From NCBI GenBank assembly GCA_030431615.1, contig JAUIID010000001.1, forward strand, positions 1 to 64,000: 64,000 nucleotides of DNA, given 5' to 3'. Made by a program: the position numbers and the translations under genes. The notes under the pieces were generated by a model. The model worked only from the letters and a program-made list of their open reading frames with translations, was not told the DNA's origin and made no database searches. Within the stretch, counting starts at the first letter, position 1. Each line of letters starts with the position of its first letter. This stretch comes from Alphaproteobacteria bacterium (lineage in GTDB: Bacteria; Pseudomonadota; Alphaproteobacteria; Geminicoccales; Geminicoccaceae). Positions 17,521 through 25,941 of the stretch are shown here, piece after piece.

Positions 17521-18030
17521 TTGCTCAGCGCCGCTGCCGACGCGCTCGACCGGGTCAACGCCCTGGTCGGGCGCGCGGCGCGCTGGCTCGCCCTCCTCAT
17601 GCTGCTCGCCCAGTTCCTCGTGGTCGTGCTGCGCTACCTCTTCGGCACGAGCTACATCTGGGGTACCGAGACCGTCCTCTACCTCCACGCCGCGCTCTTC
17701 ATGCTGGGCGCCGGCTACACGCTCCTCGTCGATGGCCATGTCCGGGTCGACATCTTCTATGCGGGGCTCGGCGAGCGGGGGAGGGCGCTGGTCGACCTTC
17801 TCGGCACGCTCCTCTTCCTCGTCCCCACCTGCCTCGTCATCCTCTGGTTCACCTGGCGCTTCACCGCCAATAGCTGGGCCATCCGCGAGGGCCCCCTCTC
17901 GGTCGGCGGCATCCCCGCCTCCTTCCTCCTGAAGACCCTGATCCCCGCCTTCGCTTTTCTTGTCCTCATCCAGGGCATCAGCCTGGCGCTGCGCTCCCTC
18001 GTCCGCCTCCGCGAGGCGGACGGCAGATGA
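17521..18030 (+). CDS. TRAP transporter small membrane subunit (DctQ family)
   Basis: The 169-residue protein has four predicted helices (about 18-40, 50-72, 90-112, 135-157) and the DctQ marks VVLRYLFGTSYIWGTETVLYLHAALFMLGAGYTL and GHVRVDIFYAGL. The start is TTG 17521, 7 bp after the binding-protein stop; no ATG is available before the first helix. Its end overlaps the DctM start as ATGA. Confidence 0.92.
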   Translation: MLSAAADALDRVNALVGRAARWLALLMLLAQFLVVVLRYLFGTSYIWGTETVLYLHAALFMLGAGYTLLVDGHVRVDIFYAGLGERGRALVDLLGTLLFLVPTCLVILWFTWRFTANSWAIREGPLSVGGIPASFLLKTLIPAFAFLVLIQGISLALRSLVRLREADGR

Positions 18031-19586
18031 TCGCCCAGAACCTCGACCTCGTCATGCTGGCGGCCCTCTGCCTCGTCATCCTGACGGGCTACCCGGTCAC
18101 CTTCCTCATCGCGGGCCTGGGCGTGCTCTTCGCCTTCCTCGGCTGGGCCATGGGCGTCTTCGACCTCGGACTCCTGGGCGCACTCGCCCAGCGCATCTTC
18201 GGCGTCATGACCAACCAGGTGCTGATCGCCATCCCGCTCTTCGTGCTGATGGGCACCATCCTCGAGCGCTCGCGCATCGCCGAGGAGCTGCTCGAGCAGA
18301 TGGGCCGGCTCTTCGGCACCATCAGGGGCGGGCTCGCCGTCTCCGTCACCCTGGTCGGCGCGCTCCTGGCCGCCTCCACCGGCATCGTCGGCGCCACCGT
18401 CGTCACCATGGGGCTCATCGCCCTGCCGGCCATGCTGCGGAACGGCTACGGCCGGGGCTTCGCCGCAGGCTCCGTCGTCACCGCCGGCACGCTCGGGCAG
18501 ATCATCCCGCCCTCGACCATGCTCATCATCCTCGCCGACGTCATGTCGACCGCCTTCCAGCAGGCGCAGTACACCCAGGGCAAGTTCTCGGTCGAGACGA
18601 TCAGCGTCGGCCAGGTCTTCGCCGCCGCCATCCTGCCGGGCCTGCTGCTGGTCGGCCTCTACATCGCCTACATCCTCTGGACCGCGAAGCGCCGGCCCGA
18701 CATCGCCCCGGCCATGCCGGCCACCGACGAGAAGCCCGCGCTGGCCGCCGTGCTCAAGGCACTGGTCCCGCCCATCGTGCTGATCGTCGCCGTGCTCGGC
18801 TCCATCCTCGGCGGCATCGCCACCCCGACCGAGGCCGCCTCGGTCGGCGCCATCGGCGCCCTCCTCCTCGCCGGGCTCCGCCTCGCCCCCGACCGCTCCG
18901 GTTGGCCGGTCTGGCTCGCCATCGCCGCCATCGTGGCCCTCCTCGTGCTCACCTCCTTCGTCGACCTCCGCCTCGGCCGGAGCCTCTCCACGACCACGGA
19001 GAGCATCGCCATCTGGCTCGCCTTCGGCCTCGTGGCGCTCCTCGCCAGCGGCCTCGCCGTCTGCCTCCACCGGGCGCAGCGCACCGGCATCCTCGTCCCG
19101 GTCCTGACGCAAACCATGACCATCAGCTCGATGATCTTCGGCACCATCATCGGCGCCTCGATCTTCTCCCTCGTGCTGCGCGGCCTCGGTGGCGACGCCC
19201 GCATCGAGGGCCTGATCGAGGCCCTGCCCGGCGGCCCCGGCCTCGCCCTCCTCTTCGTCATGGCGGCCGTCTTCCTGCTCGGCTTCTTCCTCGACTTCGT
19301 CGAGATCAGCATCATCATCCTGCCGCTCACCGTGCCGATCCTGCTCCTGATGGGCTTCGACCCGATCTGGCTCGCCGTGCTGATCGCAATCAACCTGCAG
19401 ACCAGCTTCCTCACACCCCCCTTCGGCTTCTCCCTCTTCTACCTGCGCGGCGCCGCCCCGCCCGAGATCACGACGGGCGACATCTACAAGGGGGTCATCC
19501 CCTTCATCCTGCTGCAGATTCTCGCCATCCTCCTCGTCTACCTCGCCCCGCCCATCGCCACGGTCCTGCCCGGTCTCCTCTTCTGA
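18027..19586 (+). CDS. TRAP transporter large permease subunit (DctM family)
   Basis: A 519-residue permease with about 12 helices. Family marks are QVLIAIPLFVLMGTILERS, STGIVGATVVTMGLIALPAML, GTLGQIIPPSTMLIILADV and a C-terminal DFVEISIIILPLTVPI and FLTPPFGFSLFYLRG. It drives uptake with a sodium gradient together with the binding protein and DctQ. A central insert at about 225-320 is longer than in the shortest DctM proteins, as in the TakM-like subgroup. Confidence 0.95.
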   Translation: MIAQNLDLVMLAALCLVILTGYPVTFLIAGLGVLFAFLGWAMGVFDLGLLGALAQRIFGVMTNQVLIAIPLFVLMGTILERSRIAEELLEQMGRLFGTIRGGLAVSVTLVGALLAASTGIVGATVVTMGLIALPAMLRNGYGRGFAAGSVVTAGTLGQIIPPSTMLIILADVMSTAFQQAQYTQGKFSVETISVGQVFAAAILPGLLLVGLYIAYILWTAKRRPDIAPAMPATDEKPALAAVLKALVPPIVLIVAVLGSILGGIATPTEAASVGAIGALLLAGLRLAPDRSGWPVWLAIAAIVALLVLTSFVDLRLGRSLSTTTESIAIWLAFGLVALLASGLAVCLHRAQRTGILVPVLTQTMTISSMIFGTIIGASIFSLVLRGLGGDARIEGLIEALPGGPGLALLFVMAAVFLLGFFLDFVEISIIILPLTVPILLLMGFDPIWLAVLIAINLQTSFLTPPFGFSLFYLRGAAPPEITTGDIYKGVIPFILLQILAILLVYLAPPIATVLPGLLF

Positions 19587-19601
19587 ACGGCCTTCGCAAT
19601 T

Positions 19602-19614
19602 TCGGAACTTCCGA
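19602..19614. promoter_or_regulatory. 13-bp palindrome upstream of abrB/PIN pair, possible operator
   Basis: TCGGAA-C-TTCCGA is a perfect inverted repeat 43 bp before the antitoxin ATG. A GATACT box at 19621-19626 could be the minus-10 element. Toxin-antitoxin operons are usually repressed by their own antitoxin at such sites; that link is inference. Confidence 0.4.
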
Positions 19615-19656
19615 TTTTCTGATACTAAGGGAATCCGTCACCCTGCGAGGCCCGCC

Positions 19657-19956
19657 ATGACCCTTGTCAAGCTCCGCAAGAGCGCCCAGCTCACCTTGCC
19701 GTCCGAGATCCGCGAAGCCCTCCAGCTTGCCGAGGGCGACTATCTCGAAGCCGAGATCGTCCAGGGCGGCGTCCTCCTCCGCCCCGTCGACGTCGTCCGC
19801 CGCGAGGCGGCGTGGCGCCGCATCGAAGAGGCGATGGCGAGCGTCCATCCGACCCCCGAGCAGGCCGCCAAGCCGCTCGACGAGCAGGAGCGGGAAATCC
19901 TCGAGCTGGTCGACGAGGCGCGGCGCGAGCATGCGGCCGACCGTCGCCGTCCTTGA
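19657..19956 (+). CDS. AbrB/MazE-like antitoxin
   Basis: The 99-residue protein has the swapped-hairpin AbrB DNA-binding motif in residues 1-45 (KLRKSAQLTLPSEIREAL, then GDYLEAEIVQGGVLLRPV). The C-terminal half is helical and charged and would wrap the toxin. It overlaps the PIN gene by 26 bp. It probably represses its own operon at the palindrome upstream. Confidence 0.9.
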   Translation: MTLVKLRKSAQLTLPSEIREALQLAEGDYLEAEIVQGGVLLRPVDVVRREAAWRRIEEAMASVHPTPEQAAKPLDEQEREILELVDEARREHAADRRRP

Positions 19957-20374
19957 TGCCTCGGTCCTGGTCAGCGCCCTGCTGACCGATGGGGCGCCAC
20001 GGGCGGTCCTCGAGCGCGCCAGGGCGGGCGCTTTCGTCCTGGTCCTGTCCTCCTCGCTTCTGGCCGAAACGCGCCGCTCTCTCCTGAAGCCGCGAACGAT
20101 GCGCAAGTATCCCCATCCGGCATTGGCCGTTGACCACTATTGCGGGGCATTGGCCGAGATCGCCTTGCTGGTCGAGGGTGATCCGGACTTCGTGTCGGCC
20201 TGCCGCGATCCCGACGACAACATCATCATCGCCACCGCCGTCGCCGCTCGGGCCGATCTCCTCGTCACCGGCGACCGCCACCTCCTCGACCTCGGATCCC
20301 ACGACGCCATCCGCATCATCGACCCGCGCCGCTTCCTGGACGAGTTCGCAAAGGCCGACCCCGGCGCCCGCTGA
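19931..20374 (+). CDS. PIN-domain ribonuclease toxin (COG1569 type)
   Basis: The 147-residue protein has the four acidic PIN positions: VLDASVLVSALL (Asp9), a mid Glu in LLAETRRSL, CRDPDDNIIIATAVAA and TGDRHLLDL. PIN toxins are Mg-dependent RNases held inactive by the cognate antitoxin. The ATG at 19931 lies inside the antitoxin gene. The pair sits between the TRAP operon and a glutathione transferase gene. Confidence 0.92.
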   Translation: MRPTVAVLDASVLVSALLTDGAPRAVLERARAGAFVLVLSSSLLAETRRSLLKPRTMRKYPHPALAVDHYCGALAEIALLVEGDPDFVSACRDPDDNIIIATAVAARADLLVTGDRHLLDLGSHDAIRIIDPRRFLDEFAKADPGAR

Positions 20375-20443
20375 GGCTGGATAACAACGGCATCCCTGCT
20401 AATCTCCGCCGGCCCACCAACCTCGGCCTCGCGGAGCCCGCCC

Positions 20444-21103
20444 ATGACCCTCACCCTCTACGGCGTCGCCCGCTCGCGCGCCTCGCGCAACATCTGGTTC
20501 TGCCTCGAGGCCGACCTGCCGTTCGAGCAGGTCCCCGTCATCCAGGCCCGCCGCGTGAAGGACCCGCTGGCCCAGGACGCGCCACTCAACACCCGCTCGC
20601 CCGCCTTCCTCGCCGTCAACCCCAACGGCCTCGTCCCCGCCATGCAGGATGGCGAGCTCGTCCTCTTCGAATCCCTCGCCATCAACCTCTACCTCGCACG
20701 GAAGACCGGCGCCCCGCTCGGCCCCGGCGACCTCGACGAGGAGGGCCGGATCCTCATGTGGAGCCTCTGGTCCGCCACGGAGGCCGAGCCCTGGGCCATC
20801 CAGATCCTCATGCACCGCGCCTACCTGCCCGAACCCGAGCGCGATCCCGTGGCCGCCACGCGCGCCGCCGAGGCCCTCGTCCCGAAATTCGCCGTCCTCG
20901 ACCAGCACCTGAAGGGCCGCGACTGGCTGGTCGCCGACCGCTTCACGGTCGCCGACATCAACACGGCCGAGGTGCTGCGCTACGCCGCCCTCGCCACCGA
21001 CCTCTTCGACGGCGCCCCCAACGTCAAGCGCTGGTTCAAGGCCTGCCAGTCCCGCCCGGCCTTCAAGGAAATGATGCGGCGGCGGGAAGCGGAGCCGGCT
21101 TGA
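20444..21103 (+). CDS. Glutathione S-transferase
   Basis: The 219-residue protein has a thioredoxin-like N domain ([48 protein letters not shown], where the Glu-Ser pair binds the glutathione gamma-glutamyl group) and an all-helical C domain with [17 protein letters not shown]. The Ser at position 10 or 13 is the likely catalytic residue rather than Tyr, as in beta/zeta-like bacterial enzymes. The substrate is not predictable. A GGGGGAAC hairpin follows 10 bp after the stop. Confidence 0.92.
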   Translation: MTLTLYGVARSRASRNIWFCLEADLPFEQVPVIQARRVKDPLAQDAPLNTRSPAFLAVNPNGLVPAMQDGELVLFESLAINLYLARKTGAPLGPGDLDEEGRILMWSLWSATEAEPWAIQILMHRAYLPEPERDPVAATRAAEALVPKFAVLDQHLKGRDWLVADRFTVADINTAEVLRYAALATDLFDGAPNVKRWFKACQSRPAFKEMMRRREAEPA

Positions 21104-21112
21104 ACAAGTGGC

Positions 21113-21131
21113 GGGGGAACTGAGTTCCCCC
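21113..21131. repeat. Dispersed GGGGGAAC-TGA-GTTCCCCC hairpin, copy 1
   Basis: A perfect 8-bp stem with a 3-base loop, 10 bp after the glutathione transferase stop, followed by a shared GC-rich tail (gcgccccttccgt). Copies 2-4 at 25124, 29246 and 30179 are identical across 19 bp. All follow gene ends, so it may act as a terminator or mRNA 3' stabiliser. Confidence 0.85.
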
Positions 21132-21164
21132 GCGCCCCTTCCGTATTCCGGGTGAAGTCGTCCG

Positions 21165-22760
21165 TTACGCGGTCGCGCGAAACATCCGGCCCAGATGCGT
21201 CTCGAGATGCGACTCCCAGGGCTGGACGCAGCACAGGCTGACGTGCTGGTCGGGGCGGACCACCACAAGGGTGGCCGTATCGGCACCGAGCCTGTCGTGC
21301 AGGCGCCCGTCAGGGTCCTCGATCACCGGTGCCGGCCCCTGCGTCGGCCGCACGGTACTGCCGCCACGCACGACAGTGACGAGCCTCGCATCCGCATGGC
21401 GTTCCAGCACGGGCGCCAGCCCATGCGCCATTTGTCCGGCATCCTCTGCGGCATCGGCCGTCAGGAGGAGGATCGTGGGGCCCCGGATGGCGATCTGCGC
21501 ATGCAGGCTCGTCTCCCCCTCGGGCCCGATAAGCCCGGCGATGTCGGGAATGCGGGTCCCGACCTCGACCGGGGTGGTCGGACCGTGCCGCAGATCCTCG
21601 ATGATGGCGCTGTCGGGATATCTGCACCCCAGTTCCGTTTCGCCCATCGCGGCCAGCGCCTGGCCCGTCGGCTGCTTCAGGAAGGCATAGACCTCACTCA
21701 GCTTCTCCCCGGTCCTGTCCGTCATCCAGGCATAGGCCTCGTCGCCCGAGGCCACGAACTCCCGGTCGATCGATCGACGCTCGGCATCATAGGAACCGAG
21801 CAGCGCCTCGGTGCCCCGCCCCTCCGTCGCCGCGGCAAGCTTCCAGCCGAGATTGAAGGCGTCCTGGATTCCGGCATTCATGCCATGGCCCTGCACCGGA
21901 TTCGAGGCATGCGCGGCATCGCCGGCAAGAAAGACCCGACCGATCCTGAAGGTCTGCGCGAGGCGCGAGTGCGAATGGAAATAGGCTGGCGACGGCGCGT
22001 CATCGAGCGTGGCGTCGGGACAGAGCGAGCGCAGCTTGCGGGTCACCGGCCCGGCAAGGTCTTCGCCCGCCGCGGCGACCCGGCAGTACATGCGCCAGCG
22101 ATCGGGTGCCAGCGGGAACTGCAGGAGAAGCGGCGGATCGAGCTGGGCGCGAACCGCGTCGCGCGGCCATGCCCAGCCCGTCAGGCGCGTGTCGAACACG
22201 GCCCAGAGCTCCCCGTAGTCCTTGCCCTCGTAGCGGTCGCCGATCGCCTCGCGCACCGCACTGTGAAAGCCGTCTGTGCCGACGATCCAGGGCGCCTCGA
22301 CCGACCAGCGGCCGCGCTCCTCCGAATGCAGCCTGACCGTGACGGCATCACCGTCCTGCTCGAGCGCCACGAACTCGGTCCCGAGCTCGATCTCCCCGCC
22401 CAGCCGCCACACCTCGTTCGCCAGGATGCGGATCGACACCGATTCGGGGATCGAAAGGATGTTCGGGTAGGGCGAATCGATGGCGCCGAAGTCGTAGCCG
22501 GCCACCTCCTCGCCGGCGGAGTAGAACCTGACGCCCCTGACCCACTCGCCCTGCTCGACGAAGCGCGAGATCAGCCCGATGCTGGCGAGGATCTCCAGGG
22601 TCCGCTGCTTGATGAAGATGGCAGCGCTCCAGTCGGGCAGCTCCGGATGCCGCTCCACCAGCCGCACGGGCACGCCGCGACGCAGGAGTTCGATGGCAAC
22701 CACCAGGCCCGTCGGCCCGGCACCGACCACCAGGACAGGATGTTCGCGGCTCGCCTGCAT
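21165..22760 (-). CDS. FAD-dependent aromatic-ring monooxygenase (phenol hydroxylase / TfdB class)
   Basis: The 531-residue class A flavoprotein has GAGPTGLVVAIELLRRG (Rossmann, about 13-29), a DG-motif segment VGTDGFHSAVREAIG (about 160) and the second FAD box GRVFLAGDAAHASNPVQGHGMNAGIQDAFNLGWKLA (about 280-315). The C-terminal 130 residues form a thioredoxin-like domain (LLLTADAAEDA, TLVVVRPDQHVSL), as in phenol 2-monooxygenase and MhpA-like enzymes. It probably hydroxylates an aromatic or polyketide substrate using NAD(P)H. It is divergent from the zinc-free dehydrogenase gene. Confidence 0.92.
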   Translation of the reverse strand: MQASREHPVLVVGAGPTGLVVAIELLRRGVPVRLVERHPELPDWSAAIFIKQRTLEILASIGLISRFVEQGEWVRGVRFYSAGEEVAGYDFGAIDSPYPNILSIPESVSIRILANEVWRLGGEIELGTEFVALEQDGDAVTVRLHSEERGRWSVEAPWIVGTDGFHSAVREAIGDRYEGKDYGELWAVFDTRLTGWAWPRDAVRAQLDPPLLLQFPLAPDRWRMYCRVAAAGEDLAGPVTRKLRSLCPDATLDDAPSPAYFHSHSRLAQTFRIGRVFLAGDAAHASNPVQGHGMNAGIQDAFNLGWKLAAATEGRGTEALLGSYDAERRSIDREFVASGDEAYAWMTDRTGEKLSEVYAFLKQPTGQALAAMGETELGCRYPDSAIIEDLRHGPTTPVEVGTRIPDIAGLIGPEGETSLHAQIAIRGPTILLLTADAAEDAGQMAHGLAPVLERHADARLVTVVRGGSTVRPTQGPAPVIEDPDGRLHDRLGADTATLVVVRPDQHVSLCCVQPWESHLETHLGRMFRATA

Positions 22761-22796
22761 CGCGCATCTCCCTGCTTTTTTCGAGTTCTTGTCAGA

Positions 22797-22806
22797 TAAT
22801 CGATTA
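22797..22806. promoter_or_regulatory. TAATCGATTA palindrome in the divergent monooxygenase/MDR intergenic region
   Basis: A perfect 10-bp palindrome lying 37 bp upstream of the monooxygenase ATG, inside the only AT-rich part of the intergenic region. It could be a regulator site; no regulator gene is adjacent. Confidence 0.25.
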
Positions 22807-22995
22807 ACTGCGGGAGCTTCCTGAAATCAACTTTTCCCGCCGAACGAGTCGAAGCTTCGGCGTTGCTCGGACAATGACAACGACTCGTTTCCTGAGGCCG
22901 AAACACAGCCGCTCGGCACGCAGCTCTCGGCATTCCGGGTTGCATCCGCAGGTTCGCCGCACATGTCCCGTGGAGCAACAGGAGGACCCCGGTCC

Positions 22996-24024
22996 ATGGC
23001 TCGATCGATCACCGTCAACCGTCAGTGGGTGCTGGCGACACGCCCCACGGGTGAGCCCGATGAGCGGACATTGCGGCTGGTGACGGGCGATCTGCCGACC
23101 CCCGGCAAGGGCCGGATGCTGCTGCGCAACGAGTACCTCTCGCTCGACCCCTACATGCGTGGCCGGATGAGCGACCAGCCATCATACGCCCCGCCCGTCG
23201 AGCTGGGCGCCGTCATGGTGGGCGGCACCGTCGCCGAGGTGCTCGAATCCGACGTCGACGGCTTCGCCCCGGGTGACCGCGTCGTCGCCTCCGGCGGCTG
23301 GCAGGACTACGCGCTATCGGACGGCGCCGGCGTGATCAATCTCGGCCGGCACCCCGAAAACCCCTCCTGGGCGCTCGGCGTGCTCGGCATGCCCGGCCTT
23401 ACGGCCTGGGCGGGGCTGACGGAAATCGGTCGGCCGCAGCCGGGCGAGACACTGGTCGTCGCCGCCGCCAGCGGTCCCGTCGGCGCCACGGTCGGCCAGG
23501 TCGGCAGGATCCTCGGCTGTCGCGTGGTCGGTGTCGCCGGCGGTCCCGAGAAATGCGCCCACGTGGTCAACACGCTGGGCTTCGATGCCTGCATCGACCA
23601 CCGCGCCGACGGTTTCGCGGACGCGCTGCAGGCGGCCGTGCCGGACGGCATCGACATCTATTTCGAGAACGTGGGCGGCGCCGTGCTGGACGCCGTGCTG
23701 CCGCTGCTGAACACCAGCGCCCGCATCCCCGTCTGTGGCCTGGTCTCGATCTACAACGCCACATCGCTACCCGACGGGTCCGACCGGATCGGCCTCCTGA
23801 TGCAGATGATCCTGCGCAAGCGCATGACGCTCCGCGGCTTCATCGTCTTCAAGGACTTCGGCCACCGCTACCCCGAATTCGCCCGCCAGATGGGTGGCTG
23901 GGTCAGGGAGGGGCGGGTCCGCTACCTCGAGGAAATCATCGATGGCCTGGAGCAGGCGCCCGCCGCCCTTGTCGGCCTGCTCAGGGGCGAGTCGTTCGGC
24001 AAGCGCGTCATCCGGCTGACCTGA
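22996..24024 (+). CDS. NADP-dependent medium-chain oxidoreductase (CurA/leukotriene B4 dehydrogenase-like)
   Basis: From ATG 22996 (AGGAGG 10 bases upstream) the protein has 342 residues. Marks are YLSLDPYMRGRM, a VVAAASGPVGATVGQVGRILG nucleotide-binding segment (about 140-160), FENVGGAVLDAVLPLLN and a GFIVFKDF block near 275. It lacks zinc ligands, as expected of this reductase group, which reduces alpha,beta-unsaturated carbonyls with NADPH. An in-frame upstream ATG at 22963 lacks a ribosome-binding site. A hydroxyacid dehydrogenase gene follows. Confidence 0.92.
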   Translation: MARSITVNRQWVLATRPTGEPDERTLRLVTGDLPTPGKGRMLLRNEYLSLDPYMRGRMSDQPSYAPPVELGAVMVGGTVAEVLESDVDGFAPGDRVVASGGWQDYALSDGAGVINLGRHPENPSWALGVLGMPGLTAWAGLTEIGRPQPGETLVVAAASGPVGATVGQVGRILGCRVVGVAGGPEKCAHVVNTLGFDACIDHRADGFADALQAAVPDGIDIYFENVGGAVLDAVLPLLNTSARIPVCGLVSIYNATSLPDGSDRIGLLMQMILRKRMTLRGFIVFKDFGHRYPEFARQMGGWVREGRVRYLEEIIDGLEQAPAALVGLLRGESFGKRVIRLT

Positions 24025-24114
24025 CCGCCTGCCATGCCTGTTACCGGCGCGGCGCGCATGGACCCGGGCCCGCAGGGCTGGCAAAGAGGGGCCCGCAACA
24101 AGGGAGAGAACGAC

Positions 24115-25119
24115 ATGCGCAAGCGGAAGGCCGCCCTCTTCTTCGACTATCCGCTCGCGGACGGCGTGGTGTTCGACGATGCCGCCCGCACGCGCCTGGC
24201 CGATCTCACCGACCTCTACCCGCACACCGTCAACGCCGAAAACTTCGCCGCCCATGCCCCGGCACTGGCCGACCTCGAGGTCATCTTCGCCAGCTGGGGC
24301 ATGCCGAACCTCACTGACGACCAGCTCGCCAGCCTGCCGAAGCTCGAGGCGGTCTTCTACGCCGCCGGCAACGTCAAGGCCTTCGCGCAGCAGCTCATTG
24401 ACCACGAGATCACCCTCGTCAGCGCCTGGGCGATCAACGCCATCCCCGTCGCCGAGATGTGCCTCGCACAGATCCTGCTCAGCCTGCGCGGCTACTTCCA
24501 GGCCGTGCACCGCTATCGCGAGCAGCACGACACCGCCGCCGCCAAGCGCTTCACCCGTCCGGGCGTGAATGGCGAAACCATCGGCCTCATCGGCATGGGC
24601 CATATCGGCACGCGACTGCGCCACCTCCTGCGCGACTACCCGCTCGAGGTCATCGCCCACGACCCGATGCTCACGGCGGAACGCGCCGCCGAGCTCGACG
24701 TCGAGCGCGTCGATCTCGCCACGCTCTTCAGCCGCGCCTTCATCGTCAGCAACCACATCCCCGACCTGCCCTCGACCCGGGGCACGCTCGGGGCCCCGCT
24801 CTTCGCCGCCATGCGCGATGGTGCCACCTTCATCAACACCGGTCGGGGTGCCCAAATCGTCGAGGACGAGCTCATCGCCGTCCTCCATGACCGCACCGAC
24901 CTCACCGCCCTCCTCGACGTCACCTGGCCGGAACCGCCAGCCGACGATTCCGGCCTCTGGACGCTGCCCAACGTCCTGATCAGTCCGCATATCGGCGGCA
25001 CCATCGGCAACGAGGTCAGCCGGCTCTCGGCCTGCGCCATCGACGAGTTCGAAGCCTGGAACGCCGGCCGCCCGCTGCGGTTCGAAGTGACCGCAGAAAT
25101 ACTGCGCACGATGGGTTGA
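24115..25119 (+). CDS. D-2-hydroxyacid dehydrogenase family protein
   Basis: The 334-residue protein has the NAD-binding motif GLIGMGHIGTRLRHLL (about 160) and catalytic-domain features FINTGRGAQIVEDELIAVL with the conserved Arg/Gly, TALLDVTWPEPP with the Asp-Glu region, and SPHIGGTIGNEVSRL with the catalytic His. The oxidation target is an unknown 2-hydroxy acid. AGGGAGAG precedes ATG 24115. The palindromic hairpin copy 2 follows 4 bp after its stop. Confidence 0.9.
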   Translation: MRKRKAALFFDYPLADGVVFDDAARTRLADLTDLYPHTVNAENFAAHAPALADLEVIFASWGMPNLTDDQLASLPKLEAVFYAAGNVKAFAQQLIDHEITLVSAWAINAIPVAEMCLAQILLSLRGYFQAVHRYREQHDTAAAKRFTRPGVNGETIGLIGMGHIGTRLRHLLRDYPLEVIAHDPMLTAERAAELDVERVDLATLFSRAFIVSNHIPDLPSTRGTLGAPLFAAMRDGATFINTGRGAQIVEDELIAVLHDRTDLTALLDVTWPEPPADDSGLWTLPNVLISPHIGGTIGNEVSRLSACAIDEFEAWNAGRPLRFEVTAEILRTMG

Positions 25120-25123
25120 GGGC

Positions 25124-25142
25124 GGGGGAACTGAGTTCCCCC
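25124..25142. repeat. Dispersed GGGGGAAC-TGA-GTTCCCCC hairpin, copy 2
   Basis: Identical 19-bp palindrome 4 bp after the hydroxyacid dehydrogenase stop, followed by gagcccctccgtc, matching the tail of the other copies. It also lies in the convergent space before the DUF892 gene, so it may terminate both. Confidence 0.85.
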
Positions 25143-25173
25143 GAGCCCCTCCGTCCGTCAGGTCGACGCTGGA

Positions 25174-25680
25174 TCAGGCGGCCTTCTTGGCCTTCGCCCG
25201 GTCGTTCGCGGCGGAGTCGGCGAGCTTGGTGAGATCGCTGTCGGTCTTCGACTCCTCCTGCAGCGTCGCGTCGAGCAGCTTGGCGGCGTCGGCCATGCCG
25301 AGCTCCGTCGCCCAGCGCTTCAGCGTGCCGTAGCGGGTGATCTCGTAATGCTCGACCGCCTGGGCCGCCGAAATCAGGCCGGCGTCGAGCGCCACCGTAT
25401 CCTTGAACTCGTCCATGATCTCCTCGCCCTCGGCGACGATGCCCTCGATCGCATCGCAGGTCTTGCCCTGGGCGCGCTTGCCGATGATGTCGAACACCTG
25501 CTGCAGGCGCTCGACATGGCCCTCGGTCTCCTGCTTGTGCTTGTCGAAGGCCGCCTTGAGCTCGTCCGACTGCGCCGCCCGCTTCATCTTCGGCAGCGCC
25601 TTCAGGATCTTGCGTTCGGCGTAGTAGATGTCCTTCAGCGTGTCGTGGAAGAGATCGTCGAGCGTCTTTTCCTTGGCCAT
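25174..25680 (-). CDS. DUF892 ferritin-like protein (YciE/YciF family)
   Basis: The 168-residue all-helical protein matches YciF-like proteins: TLDDLFHDTLKDIYYAERKILKALPKM, a middle EGHVERLQQVF with Glu/His, and SAAQAVEHYEITRYGTLKRWA. The Glu and His residues in these helices form a di-iron-like site in structural relatives. The family is linked to osmotic and general stress. The C terminus is Lys/Ala-rich. The start is ATG 25680 by homology; an upstream in-frame start at 25716 is unlikely. Confidence 0.92.
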   Translation of the reverse strand: MAKEKTLDDLFHDTLKDIYYAERKILKALPKMKRAAQSDELKAAFDKHKQETEGHVERLQQVFDIIGKRAQGKTCDAIEGIVAEGEEIMDEFKDTVALDAGLISAAQAVEHYEITRYGTLKRWATELGMADAAKLLDATLQEESKTDSDLTKLADSAANDRAKAKKAA

Positions 25681-25941
25681 GGGGATAGTCCTTCCGTGGT
25701 TTAAAGCCCGGATCACGCCGTGCGTGACCGCGCATCAAACACGCCCGACTGGGCGGCGTTCCGCCTGCCGGAGAATTCCCCGCCGCGCCGGCATTCGCCC
25801 GAGGTGAGACAGCACGGCCGCCGGCAGCCGAAGCTCTCGAGGCACGATTGCGAGGTCGGGCGAGGGCAAGGCCTCTCTTTGCGGGGCGCGTTAACTCATG
25901 CATAACGCGCGCTTCCCGCTCTCACTGCTGTGTTTTCCTCC